The notes beneath the pieces were generated by a model. It worked only from the letters and a program-made list of their open reading frames with translations. It was not told the origin of the DNA and did not search any database. A stretch of DNA of 64,000 nucleotides from Archangium violaceum (GTDB taxonomy: Bacteria > Myxococcota > Myxococcia > Myxococcales > Myxococcaceae): assembly GCF_016859125.1 (NCBI RefSeq), contig NZ_CP069338.1, positions 7,689,501-7,753,500 on the forward strand. The letters are read 5' to 3'. The translations under genes were made by a program, and so were the position numbers. This document shows positions 1-7,759 of this stretch, in pieces; position 1 is the first letter of the stretch, and each line of letters begins with the position of its first letter.

Positions 1-93
1 CACCGCATGCAGGGGACGAGGCTGGTGCTCAACGGCTCGGGGCCGGATTCACCGTCTCCCCTGGATCAGCTGCTGCGAGGCGTCCCGGCCTGA
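1..93 (+). CDS. C-terminal end of an unidentified protein (5' end outside window)
   Basis: An open frame runs from the window edge to a TGA at 91-93 and gives the last 30 residues of a protein ending in LLRGVPA. There is too little sequence to recognise a family. It runs towards the minus-strand gene at 126-773, so the two are convergent. It is called only because the frame is open, GC3-rich and ends just before the next gene. Confidence 0.4.
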   Translation, partial: HRMQGTRLVLNGSGPDSPSPLDQLLRGVPA

Positions 94-125
94 GGCCCTG
101 AGGAGGGCCCGGCGCGAGGAGGTGC

Positions 126-773
126 TCAGTCCTCTTCTTCGGCGAGATCGCCGTCCAGGAGGCTGACGGCCTGGCGGACGTGTTCGCTGCGGAAGTACTG
201 GCCGAGCAGGGCGAAGGTGCCGGCGACGAGCGCCGTCAGCCCCACCGCGCTGGCGGAGACGAGCCAGGGCATGACCTGGAGGTGATCGGCGGCCGGACCC
301 TGGAACTCGGGGAGGGTCCTCATGGCCTCGACCATGACGGGGCCCATGCGCCGGGCCACCACGGCCCCCTGGGCTCCGTCGATGGTGCGCAGCAGGGCCG
401 CGGTGATGGCGGCTCCCCCGAGCATCCGGCGCATCCGTTCCAGGGGGAGCCCATCGGGGCGGAGCATCCGGCCCGCGGCGACGAAGACGAGGGCACAGGC
501 CACCGAGAGCGCCCCCAGGGTGAGCGCGCGCGACTCGCGCATGGGCTCGAGCGCGGCGAGCTGCGCGTCGGCGATGCGTGCGTCGATGGAGGGATCGCCC
601 ACGATGGAGAAGTTCGACGAGCCGCTGGCCTCCCTGAATTCCGAGAGCCGGCTGAGCCCCATGGACTCACTCAGGGCGAAGAAGCCCGTGAAGGCGGAGA
701 GCACGAGGCAGACGAACGCCGCGAAGCGGATGCCTCGCGGCAGGCCCTGGGAGGGGGAGACCGGTCGACTCAC
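126..773 (-). CDS. Hypothetical membrane protein
   Basis: Predicted 215-residue protein with a hydrophobic segment near residues 17-36, a second near 84-100 and a third near 170-192, separated by a soluble stretch rich in Ala and Arg and ending in an acidic tail (EEED). This suggests an integral inner-membrane protein with a short cytoplasmic tail. The GTG start overlaps the stop of the DUF1844-type gene upstream (GTGA overlap at 770-773), so the two are probably translationally coupled and may work together. I recognise no catalytic motif and no named family. Coding is supported by length, overlap and codon bias. Confidence 0.7.
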   Translation of the reverse strand: MSRPVSPSQGLPRGIRFAAFVCLVLSAFTGFFALSESMGLSRLSEFREASGSSNFSIVGDPSIDARIADAQLAALEPMRESRALTLGALSVACALVFVAAGRMLRPDGLPLERMRRMLGGAAITAALLRTIDGAQGAVVARRMGPVMVEAMRTLPEFQGPAADHLQVMPWLVSASAVGLTALVAGTFALLGQYFRSEHVRQAVSLLDGDLAEEED

Positions 774-1081
774 CGCTTGCTCGCCTCCACGAAGCGCAGG
801 CGCAGGTCGGCGAGGAGGTTGTCGAAGAGCTGCTGCTCCTCGGACGTGAGGTTGCCGCGCGTCTTGTCGTGCAGCATTCCCAGCAGATCCAGGCTCTGCC
901 GGGCGAGAATCAAATCCCGCTCGGACCTGCCCGTCTCCGGATTGGGCGCCTCACCCAGGTGGATGAGGGCGCTGGAGGCCAGGCCGATGAGGAAGGTGCT
1001 GAAGGTGATGGGCGCCTCGGGCGCGCTCTGCCGCGCCTCGCCCTTCATCACGAACGTCTCTCCGCGCTTCTCCTCGCTCAT
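770..1081 (-). CDS. DUF1844 family protein
   Basis: Predicted 103-residue soluble protein. The central part (TFSTFLIGLASSALIHLGE, near residues 27-45) followed by LARQSLDLLGMLHDKTRGNL and TSEEQQLFDNLLADLRLRF matches what I know of the small DUF1844 family, common in Deltaproteobacteria and other phyla and functionally uncharacterised. It lies 4 nt downstream of the acidic-protein gene and overlaps the membrane-protein gene that follows, so the three minus-strand genes look like one transcription unit. No active-site residues are evident. The family call rests on recollection of the pattern, not a search. Confidence 0.8.
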   Translation of the reverse strand: MSEEKRGETFVMKGEARQSAPEAPITFSTFLIGLASSALIHLGEAPNPETGRSERDLILARQSLDLLGMLHDKTRGNLTSEEQQLFDNLLADLRLRFVEASKR

Positions 1082-1085
1082 GGCG

Positions 1086-1355
1086 TCACTCGGCCGACTC
1101 GGAGTCCTTGTCGCCCTCGTCCTCCTCGTCCTCGAGATCCTCGTCGTCGTCCTCGTCGTCGAAGTCCTCGTCGTCGAAGTCCTCGTCGTTCTCGAGCTCG
1201 TCGTGCATCACCGTCTCGACGGGGACGGCCTTCTCGGCCACGTCCGGCAGGGACTCGATGTGGTGCTGGTACGCCTTCTCGTCCAGCTCGCCACTGCGCA
1301 GGTAGCGGTCGGCCGTGCGCTTGTCGAGGTACTTGGGGTCTGTCGTATCGGCCAT
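1086..1355 (-). CDS. Small highly acidic protein
   Basis: Predicted 89 residues starting MADTTDPKYLDKRTADRYL. I chose the ATG at 1353-1355 over the upstream one because GAGGAG lies 7-8 nt before it. The first half looks like a short folded domain (KRTADRYLRSGELDEKAYQHH). The second half is an almost uninterrupted Asp/Glu tail (about residues 55-80) built from DEDFDDEDF-like repeats. Such a tail may bind basic proteins or metal ions, but no function is known to me. A promoter-like TTGACA lies upstream at 1415-1420. It heads a probable operon with the DUF1844 and membrane-protein genes. Confidence 0.75.
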   Translation of the reverse strand: MADTTDPKYLDKRTADRYLRSGELDEKAYQHHIESLPDVAEKAVPVETVMHDELENDEDFDDEDFDDEDDDEDLEDEEDEGDKDSESAE

Positions 1356-1392
1356 CGTCAACTCCTCGGAATCTCTTGGAAAAGGGCGCGCC

Positions 1393-1420
1393 ACCTTATA
1401 GCAGGGCTGCCCTCTGTCAA
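1393..1420 (-). promoter_or_regulatory. Candidate promoter for the acidic-protein operon
   Basis: Read on the minus strand, TTGACA (1415-1420) is followed after 16 nt by TAAGGT, or after 14 nt by TATAAG. A perfect -35 hexamer and an A/T-rich -10 lie 40-65 nt before the start codon at 1355. The divergent gene at 1586 has its own candidate promoter, so 1356-1585 is a bidirectional control region. Confidence 0.45.
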
Positions 1421-1542
1421 CGCCACTGAACCCACACCCGTCCCGGAGCCGATGAACGTTCCCCTCGTTCCATCCCTTCCCCGAGGTTCGTTCTCGCTCG
1501 CCGAGGACATTGCCGAGCGCGTCCGGCGCCTTTCCTCTGCTT

Positions 1543-1570
1543 TTGACAGGGGCGCCCTGGGGGCTAGCCT
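1543..1570 (+). promoter_or_regulatory. Candidate sigma-70-type promoter of the peptidase C26 gene
   Basis: TTGACA (1543-1548), 16-nt spacer, TAGCCT (1565-1570). Transcription would begin about 8-10 nt before the ATG at 1586, giving a very short leader. A GGAGA just before the ATG could still act as ribosome binding site. Confidence 0.4.
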
Positions 1571-1585
1571 CGCGAGCGGAGACGT

Positions 1586-2347
1586 ATGACGCACAAACTT
1601 CATGGCCAGCCTCCGCGCCGGCCGAACATCGGTATCACCCCGGACTACAGCGCGAACCGGCCGGACTCGGCGTTCGCGTACTACGAGCTGAAGGTGCCCT
1701 ACGCGGACGCGGTACTGCGCGCGGGGGGCCTGCCCTTCGTGCTGCCGTACTCGGACGAGCTGGCGTGCGTGGACGCGTACCTGGATCGTATCTCCGGGCT
1801 GCTCGTCACGGGCGGGGCCTTCGACATTCCGCCCGAGGCCTATGGTGAGACGGCCCGTGAGGGCATGGGGCCGCTGAAGCTGTCGCGCACCGCCTTCGAG
1901 ACGGCGCTGATGCGTGGGGCGCTCAAGCGCAACATGCCGGTGCTGGGCATCTGCGGGGGCATGCAGCTGCTCAACGTGGTGCTCGGAGGCACGCTGCACC
2001 AGGACATCGGCCGCGAGGTGCAGGGGGCACACGAGCACGAGCAGAAGCACGACCGGACCCAGCCGCAGCACCCGGTGGACGTGCGAGAGGGGACGCTCCT
2101 GGCGGATGCGGTCGGCCGGGGTCAGCTGATGGTGAACTCCACGCACCACCAGGCGGCGTGCCGCATGGGCCCCCAGGTGGTGGTGAGCGCGGTGTCACCG
2201 GATGGGGTGGTGGAGGCCATCGAGTCGCCCCAGCACGCCTTCGCATTGGGTGTGCAGTGGCACCCGGAGTTGATGCTCAACACGGTGCCGGTGAACGTGG
2301 GCGTGTACCGGGCGTTCATCCAGAAGGCACGCGAGCACCGGCGGTGA
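1586..2347 (+). CDS. Gamma-glutamyl-gamma-aminobutyrate hydrolase-like peptidase C26 / class I glutamine amidotransferase
   Basis: Predicted 253 residues, the usual length for PuuD-type peptidase C26 enzymes. Visible hallmarks are an N-terminal GITPDY strand, LLVTGG near residues 73-78, the nucleophile elbow GICGGMQLLN with the catalytic Cys near residue 116, and the His-Glu part of the triad in GVQWHPE near residue 225. The family hydrolyses gamma-glutamyl bonds of small metabolites (for example gamma-glutamyl-GABA in putrescine breakdown). The actual substrate here cannot be read from sequence. Its TGA overlaps the GTG start of the kinase gene that follows (GTGA), so the two are coupled. 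No putrescine-utilisation genes are nearby, so a role in polyamine catabolism is only a possibility. Confidence 0.9.
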   Translation: MTHKLHGQPPRRPNIGITPDYSANRPDSAFAYYELKVPYADAVLRAGGLPFVLPYSDELACVDAYLDRISGLLVTGGAFDIPPEAYGETAREGMGPLKLSRTAFETALMRGALKRNMPVLGICGGMQLLNVVLGGTLHQDIGREVQGAHEHEQKHDRTQPQHPVDVREGTLLADAVGRGQLMVNSTHHQAACRMGPQVVVSAVSPDGVVEAIESPQHAFALGVQWHPELMLNTVPVNVGVYRAFIQKAREHRR

Positions 2348-3084
2348 CTGGGGCGCCGCGCATCCTGCTGTGCGCGGGCCACGAGCCCACGGGACGAGCG
2401 GGGCTGCTCTCGGACGTGGCGGCGGTGCGGGCGCTCGGTGGGGCGCCCGTGGCGGTGCCATCCGCGCAGACGGCGCAGGGGCGGGGAACCTTCCTGTACC
2501 AGTCCACGCCGCCGCGCGTGTTGAGGGCCCAGGTGAAGGCGGCGCTCGAGCTGGGGCCGCTGCACGCGGTGAAGCTGGGCCAGGTGCCCGGGCCGTCGCA
2601 GCTGGCCGCGCTGCGCGAGGCGCTCGAGGGCGTGGACGCGTGGTGGGTGGTGGACCCGGTCGTGCGGACCTCGAGGGGCGAGTCACTCTCGAAGCTGACG
2701 CGGCGGCACTACCTGTCGCTGGCGGGACCGAAGGTGGTGCTCACCCCGAACCTGGACGAGGCGGCGTGGCTGCTCGGCGGGGGAGCGGTGCGCACGGTGG
2801 AGGAGGCTCGCGAGGCGGGGAGGGCGCTGGTGGCCCACGGCTTCGGCGCGGTGCTGGTGAAGGGCGGGCACCGGGCCACGGGGGCGGTGGACGTGCTGTG
2901 CCTGCCGGAGCGGGACGTGGTGCTGGAAGGCACTCGATTGGAGCGCCCACCCGAGCGCCGGGGGACGGGCTGTCGGCTGGCCTCGGCCTTCGCGGTGGAG
3001 CTGGGCAGGGGCAGGCCGCCCACTGCCGCCGCGCGCCGGGCGAAGGCCCATGTGACGCGCTACCTGCGCTCCGGCCGTGACTGA
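2344..3084 (+). CDS. ThiD-like hydroxymethylpyrimidine/phosphomethylpyrimidine kinase family protein
   Basis: Predicted 246 residues of the PfkB/ribokinase-like ThiD fold. Visible features are an N-terminal AGHEPTGRAGLLSDV segment matching the ThiD substrate loop (usually GxDSSGGAGIQAD), VDPVV near residue 104, LTPNLDEA in the middle, VLVKGGH near residue 176 and the GTGC anion-hole/catalytic region (RRGTGCRLASAF) near the C-terminus. ThiD phosphorylates HMP and HMP-P in thiamine synthesis. The substrate loop has EPTG in place of DSSG, so a different small alcohol substrate is possible. The GTG start overlaps the end of the C26 gene by 4 nt, and no other thiamine genes are adjacent. Confidence 0.8.
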   Translation: MTGAPRILLCAGHEPTGRAGLLSDVAAVRALGGAPVAVPSAQTAQGRGTFLYQSTPPRVLRAQVKAALELGPLHAVKLGQVPGPSQLAALREALEGVDAWWVVDPVVRTSRGESLSKLTRRHYLSLAGPKVVLTPNLDEAAWLLGGGAVRTVEEAREAGRALVAHGFGAVLVKGGHRATGAVDVLCLPERDVVLEGTRLERPPERRGTGCRLASAFAVELGRGRPPTAAARRAKAHVTRYLRSGRD

Positions 3085-3112
3085 GCTTCCGGGATCGTAG
3101 GCCGCACGCGGC

Positions 3113-4510
3113 CTACTCCATGCGGGCCCGGCTCTCGAAGCGCGTGTACTCGGCGAGGAAGACCAGGTCGATGTCTCCGATGGGGCCGTTACGCTGCTTG
3201 GCGATGACGAGCTGCACGGGGATCGCCGTGGTTCCGCCACCCCCACCGCCGCCTCCTCCTCCGCCACCCCCGCCGCCGCCCTCGCCCTCGGTCTGGTCCT
3301 CGCGGTGGATGAACATCACCACGTCGGCGTCCTGCTCGATGGCGCCCGACTCACGCAGGTCCGAGAGCATCGGCTTGCCGCCCTTGCGCTCCTCCACCTT
3401 ACGGCTGAGCTGCGAGAGCGCGATGATGGGCACCTCCAGCTCCTTGGCCAGCTGCTTGAGCGCGCGGGAGATCTCCGCGATTTCCAGCTGGCGGCTCTCC
3501 ACCTTGCCCTTCTGGTGCATCAGCTGGAGGTAGTCGATGACGATCAGCGACAGCCGCGGATCCCTCTGCTTGAGCCGCCGCGCCTTGGCGCGCAAGTCGA
3601 ACGGGGACAGGCCGCCCGAGTCGTCGATGTAGATGGGGGCGTTGTAGAGCTTGCCCGCCATCTCCTGGAACTTCTCCTCGTCATGTGGGGTGAGCCGGCC
3701 GCCGCGCAGCTTCTTCATGTCCACACGCGCGCTCGAGGCCAGCAGACGCATGAGCAGCTGATCCGCGGGCATTTCCAGGCTGAAGATGGCCGCAGCCTTC
3801 GGCTCCTCCGCGAGCCCCACGTGCGTGGCGATGTTCATCGCGAAGGACGTCTTTCCGCAGCCGGGGCGCGCCGCGAGGATGATGAGCTCGCCGCCGTGCA
3901 GTCCCGTGAGCTGGTTGTCCAGGTCGACGTAACCCGTCGACAGGCCGGTGATGCCCGTCGTCGCGGTCTTCATCTTGTCCAGGAGGTCCAGCGTGTGCTC
4001 CATCAGCTCGCTGACGGGCCGCAGATCTCCCTCGCGCTTCTTCTCCGCCAGGTTGAAGACCTTGCGCTCGGCCTCGTCCAGCAGCACGTCCAGCTCGCCC
4101 GTCTCCTGGCTCGCGAGCTCCTGGATCTCCCGCCCCACGCCGGCCAGCCTCCGCCGGATGGCCTGGTCCTTGACGATCTTCGCGTACTGGATGACGTTGC
4201 CCGGCACGGGCACCATCTGGTCCAGGCTCATCAGGTAGGCCGGGCCACCCACTCCCGCCAGCTGCCCGAGCACCTTCAGCTCCTCGGCCAGCGTCAGGTG
4301 GTCCACCTGCCGTGAGGAGCCGTCCAGCTTGAGCATCGCGGCGAAGATCTGCGAGTGCGCCGGACTGGCGAAGTCGTCCGGGTGCACCACCTCCGCGATG
4401 CTGGCGACGATCGTGTTGTCCGCGAGCACCGCGCCCAGCACCGCGCGCTCCGCGGCGAGGTCCTCGTGGGATTTCCTGCCACCGGTCCGAATATCGAGGA
4501 TGTTGTCCAT
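3113..4510 (-). CDS. dnaB: Replicative DNA helicase DnaB
   Basis: Predicted 465 residues. It has the N-terminal DnaB helical domain (about 15-115), a linker, and the RecA-like helicase domain with Walker A ARPGCGKT (about 214-221), SLEMP (about 244-248), Walker B LIVIDYLQL (about 322-330) and DLRESGAIEQDAD. It unwinds DNA at the replication fork as a hexamer and recruits primase. Unusually, the loop between IHRED and the conserved IAKQRNGP is replaced by about 16 consecutive glycines (roughly residues 411-426), encoded by mixed GGC/GGT/GGA/GGG codons at about 3235-3285. The gene follows rplI, the common rpsF-rpsR-rplI-dnaB arrangement, but is separated from it by a terminator hairpin and has its own promoter-like element at 4523-4553. 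Confidence 0.97.
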   Translation of the reverse strand: MDNILDIRTGGRKSHEDLAAERAVLGAVLADNTIVASIAEVVHPDDFASPAHSQIFAAMLKLDGSSRQVDHLTLAEELKVLGQLAGVGGPAYLMSLDQMVPVPGNVIQYAKIVKDQAIRRRLAGVGREIQELASQETGELDVLLDEAERKVFNLAEKKREGDLRPVSELMEHTLDLLDKMKTATTGITGLSTGYVDLDNQLTGLHGGELIILAARPGCGKTSFAMNIATHVGLAEEPKAAAIFSLEMPADQLLMRLLASSARVDMKKLRGGRLTPHDEEKFQEMAGKLYNAPIYIDDSGGLSPFDLRAKARRLKQRDPRLSLIVIDYLQLMHQKGKVESRQLEIAEISRALKQLAKELEVPIIALSQLSRKVEERKGGKPMLSDLRESGAIEQDADVVMFIHREDQTEGEGGGGGGGGGGGGGGGGTTAIPVQLVIAKQRNGPIGDIDLVFLAEYTRFESRARME

Positions 4511-4522
4511 GGGTGCCCGGCC

Positions 4523-4553
4523 AGTATACCGCGTCGCTACAGGTCTGTAGCGA
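4523..4553 (-). promoter_or_regulatory. Candidate dnaB promoter with overlapping inverted repeat
   Basis: On the minus strand a perfect -10 TATACT (4523-4528) lies 13-18 nt before the dnaB ATG, with GCTACA 17 nt upstream as a weak -35. The perfect 8-bp inverted repeat TCGCTACA-GGTC-TGTAGCGA (4534-4553) covers the -35 and spacer, where a repressor or DnaA-like regulator could bind. The predicted start point is only about 6 nt before the ATG and there is no Shine-Dalgarno, so dnaB may be translated from a nearly leaderless mRNA. Confidence 0.45.
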
Positions 4554-4608
4554 GCACCTTGGCAGCGGCCTCCGACATGCCAGGGCGGGTGGACTGGCTC
4601 CCTCCCGC

Positions 4609-4649
4609 AAAAGGAAGGGCCGCCCGGGAGTCGAATCCCGGACGGCCCT
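4609..4649 (-). terminator. Rho-independent terminator between rplI and dnaB
   Basis: A 14-bp stem with one mismatch (4616-4629 with 4636-4649, loop GTCGAA) is followed on the minus strand by TCCTTTT. It should end or attenuate the rpsF-rpsR-rplI transcript before dnaB. Confidence 0.65.
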
Positions 4650-4674
4650 GGTGCTTCACAGGCGGGGGGAGGGC

Positions 4675-5121
4675 TCAGGCCTCCGCCGCGACCTCGACCT
4701 TGATCTTCGCCGCCACGTCGCGGTGCAGCCGCAGCTCCACCTCGTACTGACCCGTGGCCTTGATGGGCTCGGCCAGGTGCAGCTGGCGGCGGTCCACCGT
4801 CTGGCCCTGGGCGGCGAGCGCCTCGGCGATGTCCAGCACGGTGACGGAGCCGTACAGCTTGTCCTGCTCACCCACCTTGCGGCGGATGGTGACCTTCACC
4901 GCGCCCAGCTTCTTGGCCTGCTCCTCGGCGGCGCCCTTCAGCTTGGCGTTGCGCGCCGAGATGACAGCGCGCTCGTGCTCGAGCTGGCGCACGTTCTGCT
5001 CGGTGGCCAGCACCGCGAGCTTGCGCGGCAGCAGGTAGTTGCGGCCGAAGCCGTCCTTCACCGTCACGAGCTCCCCGGACTTGCCCAGGTTCGCGACGTC
5101 CTCACGAAGAATGACCTTCAT
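4675..5121 (-). CDS. rplI: Large ribosomal subunit protein bL9
   Basis: Predicted 148 residues, normal for bL9. The N-terminal RNA-binding domain has the family signature [24 protein letters not shown]-type start with [13 protein letters not shown] (about residues 24-36). A connecting helix rich in Glu/Lys (about 45-75) and the C-terminal domain (about 78-148) follow. It binds 23S rRNA near domain V and helps hold the reading frame. It is the third gene of the rpsF-rpsR-rplI transcription unit, 30 nt after rpsR, with a terminator hairpin downstream. Confidence 0.97.
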   Translation of the reverse strand: MKVILREDVANLGKSGELVTVKDGFGRNYLLPRKLAVLATEQNVRQLEHERAVISARNAKLKGAAEEQAKKLGAVKVTIRRKVGEQDKLYGSVTVLDIAEALAAQGQTVDRRQLHLAEPIKATGQYEVELRLHRDVAAKIKVEVAAEA

Positions 5122-5151
5122 GTGATGTCTCCGTTCGTTCGAGGGGCCGGG

Positions 5152-5481
5152 CTAGCCGACCATCGCGTTGTAGGGGAGCAGCGCCAGGCCGCGAGCGCGC
5201 TTGATCGCGGTGGCGATCTCACGCTGGTGCTTGGCGCAGTTACCGGAGATGCGGCGGGGGATGATCTTGCCGCGCTCGGTGACGAAGTACTTCAGGGTCG
5301 ACTGATCCTTGAAGTCCACCTTGGCGTTCTTCTCGGCGCAGAAGCGGCAGACCTTCTTGCGGCCGAAGCCACGGCCACCACGCTTCTCGTCATCACCACC
5401 CGCGCCGCCGCCGCGGCCACCGTCCCTGTCACCCCTGTCCCTGTCCCCGCCACGCGGAGCGTTCCTATCATTGCCGATCAT
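5152..5481 (-). CDS. rpsR: Small ribosomal subunit protein bS18
   Basis: Predicted 109 residues. The conserved core (about residues 43-105) contains the zinc-binding C+ form pattern CRFC ... CAKHQR, the [22 protein letters not shown] core and ALLPY near the end. bS18 sits on the platform of the 30S subunit next to bS6. It has an N-terminal extension of about 40 residues rich in Gly, Arg and Asp (RGG-like), longer than in E. coli, which could contact RNA. It lies between rpsF and rplI in the usual order. Confidence 0.97.
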   Translation of the reverse strand: MIGNDRNAPRGGDRDRGDRDGGRGGGAGGDDEKRGGRGFGRKKVCRFCAEKNAKVDFKDQSTLKYFVTERGKIIPRRISGNCAKHQREIATAIKRARGLALLPYNAMVG

Positions 5482-5532
5482 GAGTGTTCTCTCGTCTCTG
5501 GAATGGGTCCGTGGAAGACGACCGGGATGGCA

Positions 5533-5997
5533 CTAGGCCTCCTCGGTGGTCTCCTCATCCGCCTCGGGGGCCTCGTCCGCGGTATCGACGCGCTCAGCAG
5601 CGGGCGCCGCACCCGGGCGGGTCTCCTCGACGTCGCCGGCCAGCTTCAGGTCCTCGAGCACCGGACGGGTCTCGGGATCCACCTCGTCCGCGAGCTTCAC
5701 GGACAGGTAGCGCGTCACCTCGTCGAAGATGCGGAGGTTGCGCTCCACCTCGGCCACCAGCCGGGTGTTACCCAGGAAGTTGGCGTGGATGTAGATGGCG
5801 CGGGGCTGCTTGGCGATGGGGTACAGCGTCTTCTTCTTGCCCCACACCGTGAAGCGGATGACCTTGCCACCCTCACGGGCGACGATGCCGCGGACGCGCT
5901 CCTTGAGCTTGTCCACGTTGTCGTCGGTGAGGTCAGGCTTGACCAGGAAGATGGTCTCGTACTCACGAAGCCGCGTGGCGGCCTGCGTATCAGCCAT
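5533..5997 (-). CDS. rpsF: Small ribosomal subunit protein bS6
   Basis: Predicted 154 residues starting MADTQAATRLREYETIFLVK. This start was preferred over one further upstream because GGGGAGAG lies just before the ATG and because bS6 proteins begin a few residues before REYETIF. The ferredoxin-like core covers about residues 10-105. The last 50 residues form an acidic tail (EAPEADEETTEEA), as in bS6 proteins that carry C-terminal glutamate extensions. bS6 pairs with bS18, encoded next, on the 30S platform. First gene of the rpsF-rpsR-rplI unit. Confidence 0.95.
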   Translation of the reverse strand: MADTQAATRLREYETIFLVKPDLTDDNVDKLKERVRGIVAREGGKVIRFTVWGKKKTLYPIAKQPRAIYIHANFLGNTRLVAEVERNLRIFDEVTRYLSVKLADEVDPETRPVLEDLKLAGDVEETRPGAAPAAERVDTADEAPEADEETTEEA

Positions 5998-6223
5998 GTT
6001 TCTCTCCCCTTGGGGTTGAGTGCCCCCCGGTTGCCCGAGGAGCGGGGAAACGGTCGGACGGTCCAAGGGGGATCGTCCGCCGGGAACGGGAAAACCGCGC
6101 GCCCGTCTCCCTCGCGCTTCGTCCCGAGTGCACGCACCCGGGATGATGGAAAGGAACAGTCCAACCTCGCCGGAGCTTCCGGGAGGCGGGGAAGGGGCCT
6201 TCTACGGGGGGCCAGACCCCGAG

Positions 6224-6802
6224 TCAAGGCGCCCGCTTGTTGTACCGGTTCATGGCCGTCGCCAGTCCGTCGCGCACCCACGTCTCGGCCGCGTCCGCCG
6301 CCTGGGCGATCAGCTCGTCGAGCTGCCGGCGCTCGCCATCGTCGAAATTCGACAGCACGTAGCCGGCCACCCGGTCCTTGGCGTTGGGGCCCTGCGGCTT
6401 GCCGATGCCGAAGCGCAGGCGGATGAAGCCGTCCGCGCCCAGGGAGGAGACGCTGCTCTTCAGCCCGTTGTGGCCCCCGCTGCCGCCTCCCGCCTTGAGC
6501 TGCAACCGGCCGAAGGGCAGGTCCAGCTCGTCGTGGATGACGAGGATGTCCTCCACGGCGATCTTGTAGAAGCGCGCCGCCTCGGCCAGCGAGCGGCCGG
6601 ACAGGTTCATGTACGTCTGCGGCTCCAGGAAGAGGACCTTCTCGCCGCCCAGGGAGCCCTGGCCCACCCGGGCCTGGAACTTCTCGTGGTTGAGCTCGGC
6701 GCGCGCGCGCGACAGCAGCGCGTCCACCACCATGAATCCGATGTTGTGCCGGTGGCGCTCGTACTCGCGCCCGGGATTGCCCAGTCCACAGATGAGCTTC
6801 AT
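6224..6802 (-). CDS. pth: Peptidyl-tRNA hydrolase
   Basis: Predicted 192 residues, the normal length for bacterial Pth. Visible signatures are [21 protein letters not shown] at the N-terminus (the catalytic His is in HRHNIGF near residue 20 and the invariant Asn near 10), [12 protein letters not shown] (about 64-75), [11 protein letters not shown] (about 92-102) and [11 protein letters not shown] (about 107-117). It cleaves peptides from peptidyl-tRNAs released during aborted translation. It lies between rplY and rpsF, a widely conserved position, and starts just downstream of a terminator-like hairpin. Confidence 0.97.
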   Translation of the reverse strand: MKLICGLGNPGREYERHRHNIGFMVVDALLSRARAELNHEKFQARVGQGSLGGEKVLFLEPQTYMNLSGRSLAEAARFYKIAVEDILVIHDELDLPFGRLQLKAGGGSGGHNGLKSSVSSLGADGFIRLRFGIGKPQGPNAKDRVAGYVLSNFDDGERRQLDELIAQAADAAETWVRDGLATAMNRYNKRAP

Positions 6803-6813
6803 GGCAGACGCTC

Positions 6814-6851
6814 CAAAAACAGACGGGGCCAGCCCCTCCGGGCCGACCCCG
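6814..6851 (-). terminator. Rho-independent terminator between rplY and pth
   Basis: On the minus strand a 12-bp G+C-rich stem (6840-6851 with 6824-6835, loop of 4 nt, one or two imperfect pairs) is followed by TCTGTTTTT. It ends only 12 nt before the pth start codon, so it probably limits how much of the rplY message reads into pth. Confidence 0.65.
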
Positions 6852-6882
6852 CGTGCACAGAGTATACGGCGGGAAGAAGTGA

Positions 6883-7569
6883 CTACTTCTTCGCGCCAGC
6901 CGCGGGCTTGGCAGCAGCGCCAGCCGCCGGCTTGGCCGCGCCGCCGGCCGCGGGCTTGGCCGCAGCCGCGGGAGCCGCCGCCGCGGGAGCCGCCTCGGCC
7001 GCACCCTCGGGCGCGCTGATGACTGCGATGGTGTAGTTGACGTTGGTCTTCACGACCACGCCCTCGGGCAGCTTCACATCGTTGATGTGGAGCGCCTGGG
7101 CGATCTTCAGCGGCGTCACGTCCACCTCGATCTTCTCGGGGATGGCGCGCGGCTTGGCGTAGACCTCGATCTCACGGCGGGCCTGGGTGAGCAGACCGCC
7201 CTCGGCCACACCCTCGGCCTTGCCGGTGAGCACCAGGGGCACGTTCACCTTCACCTGGTCGTCCTCGCGCACGGCGATGAAGTCCACGTGGAGGATCTCA
7301 CGGGTGACCGGATCCTGCTGGTAGTCCTTGAAGAGGACCTGCTGCTCGCCCTCGCCGACCCCCTTCAGGGTGATGAGGGTGTTGAACTTGTGCGGGGTGT
7401 TGATGGCCTGGCGCACGGACTTGGGGTCGACCGCGACGGACAGCGGCTTCTCCAGGTGCTTGCCATAGACGACGGCGGGAACGAGACCCTGGCTGCGCAG
7501 GCGGCGGGCGGCGCCCTTGCCGGAGCCCTCGCGCGGCTTGACCTCGAGCATGCTCTTGTCGACGGACAT
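6883..7569 (-). CDS. rplY: Large ribosomal subunit protein bL25 (Ctc/TL5 form)
   Basis: Predicted 228 residues. I start it at [19 protein letters not shown], because upstream codons lack homology-like sequence and GAGGAAATCC precedes this ATG. The N-terminal bL25 5S-rRNA-binding domain (about 1-95) is followed by the C-terminal TL5/Ctc beta domain (about 98-185). Residues from about 190 on form an Ala/Pro/Lys-rich tail (AAKPAAG repeats). Long bL25/Ctc proteins bind 5S rRNA in the central protuberance and are often general-stress proteins. The order prs-rplY-pth is conserved in many bacteria. Confidence 0.95.
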   Translation of the reverse strand: MSVDKSMLEVKPREGSGKGAARRLRSQGLVPAVVYGKHLEKPLSVAVDPKSVRQAINTPHKFNTLITLKGVGEGEQQVLFKDYQQDPVTREILHVDFIAVREDDQVKVNVPLVLTGKAEGVAEGGLLTQARREIEVYAKPRAIPEKIEVDVTPLKIAQALHINDVKLPEGVVVKTNVNYTIAVISAPEGAAEAAPAAAAPAAAAKPAAGGAAKPAAGAAAKPAAGAKK

Positions 7570-7759
7570 GGATTTCCTCGGTGTGGGGACTGCGATGTGA
7601 CCCCGCCGGAACGAACCCCGGCGCCTCTGGCATCCCGCCCCCGTGGCGGGCCCCGAGACGGCGCCTTGCGGAAAGAAGGGCCGGCGTGGTGTGGGGTGCG
7701 ACATGCCAGCGCGGACGGCCAGAGTCAAGCCGCCCGGCGGGCAGGGGAGCCCCTCTCCG

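Noticed and set aside
180-1589. 469-codon plus-strand frame over the first minus-strand genes
   Set aside because: Low-complexity Gly/Arg/His composition; the three minus-strand genes have overlaps and ribosome sites.
4616-4649. Hairpin with GAGTCGAATCCCGG resembling a tRNA T-arm
   Set aside because: No acceptor, D- or anticodon arms are present. It fits an intrinsic terminator instead.
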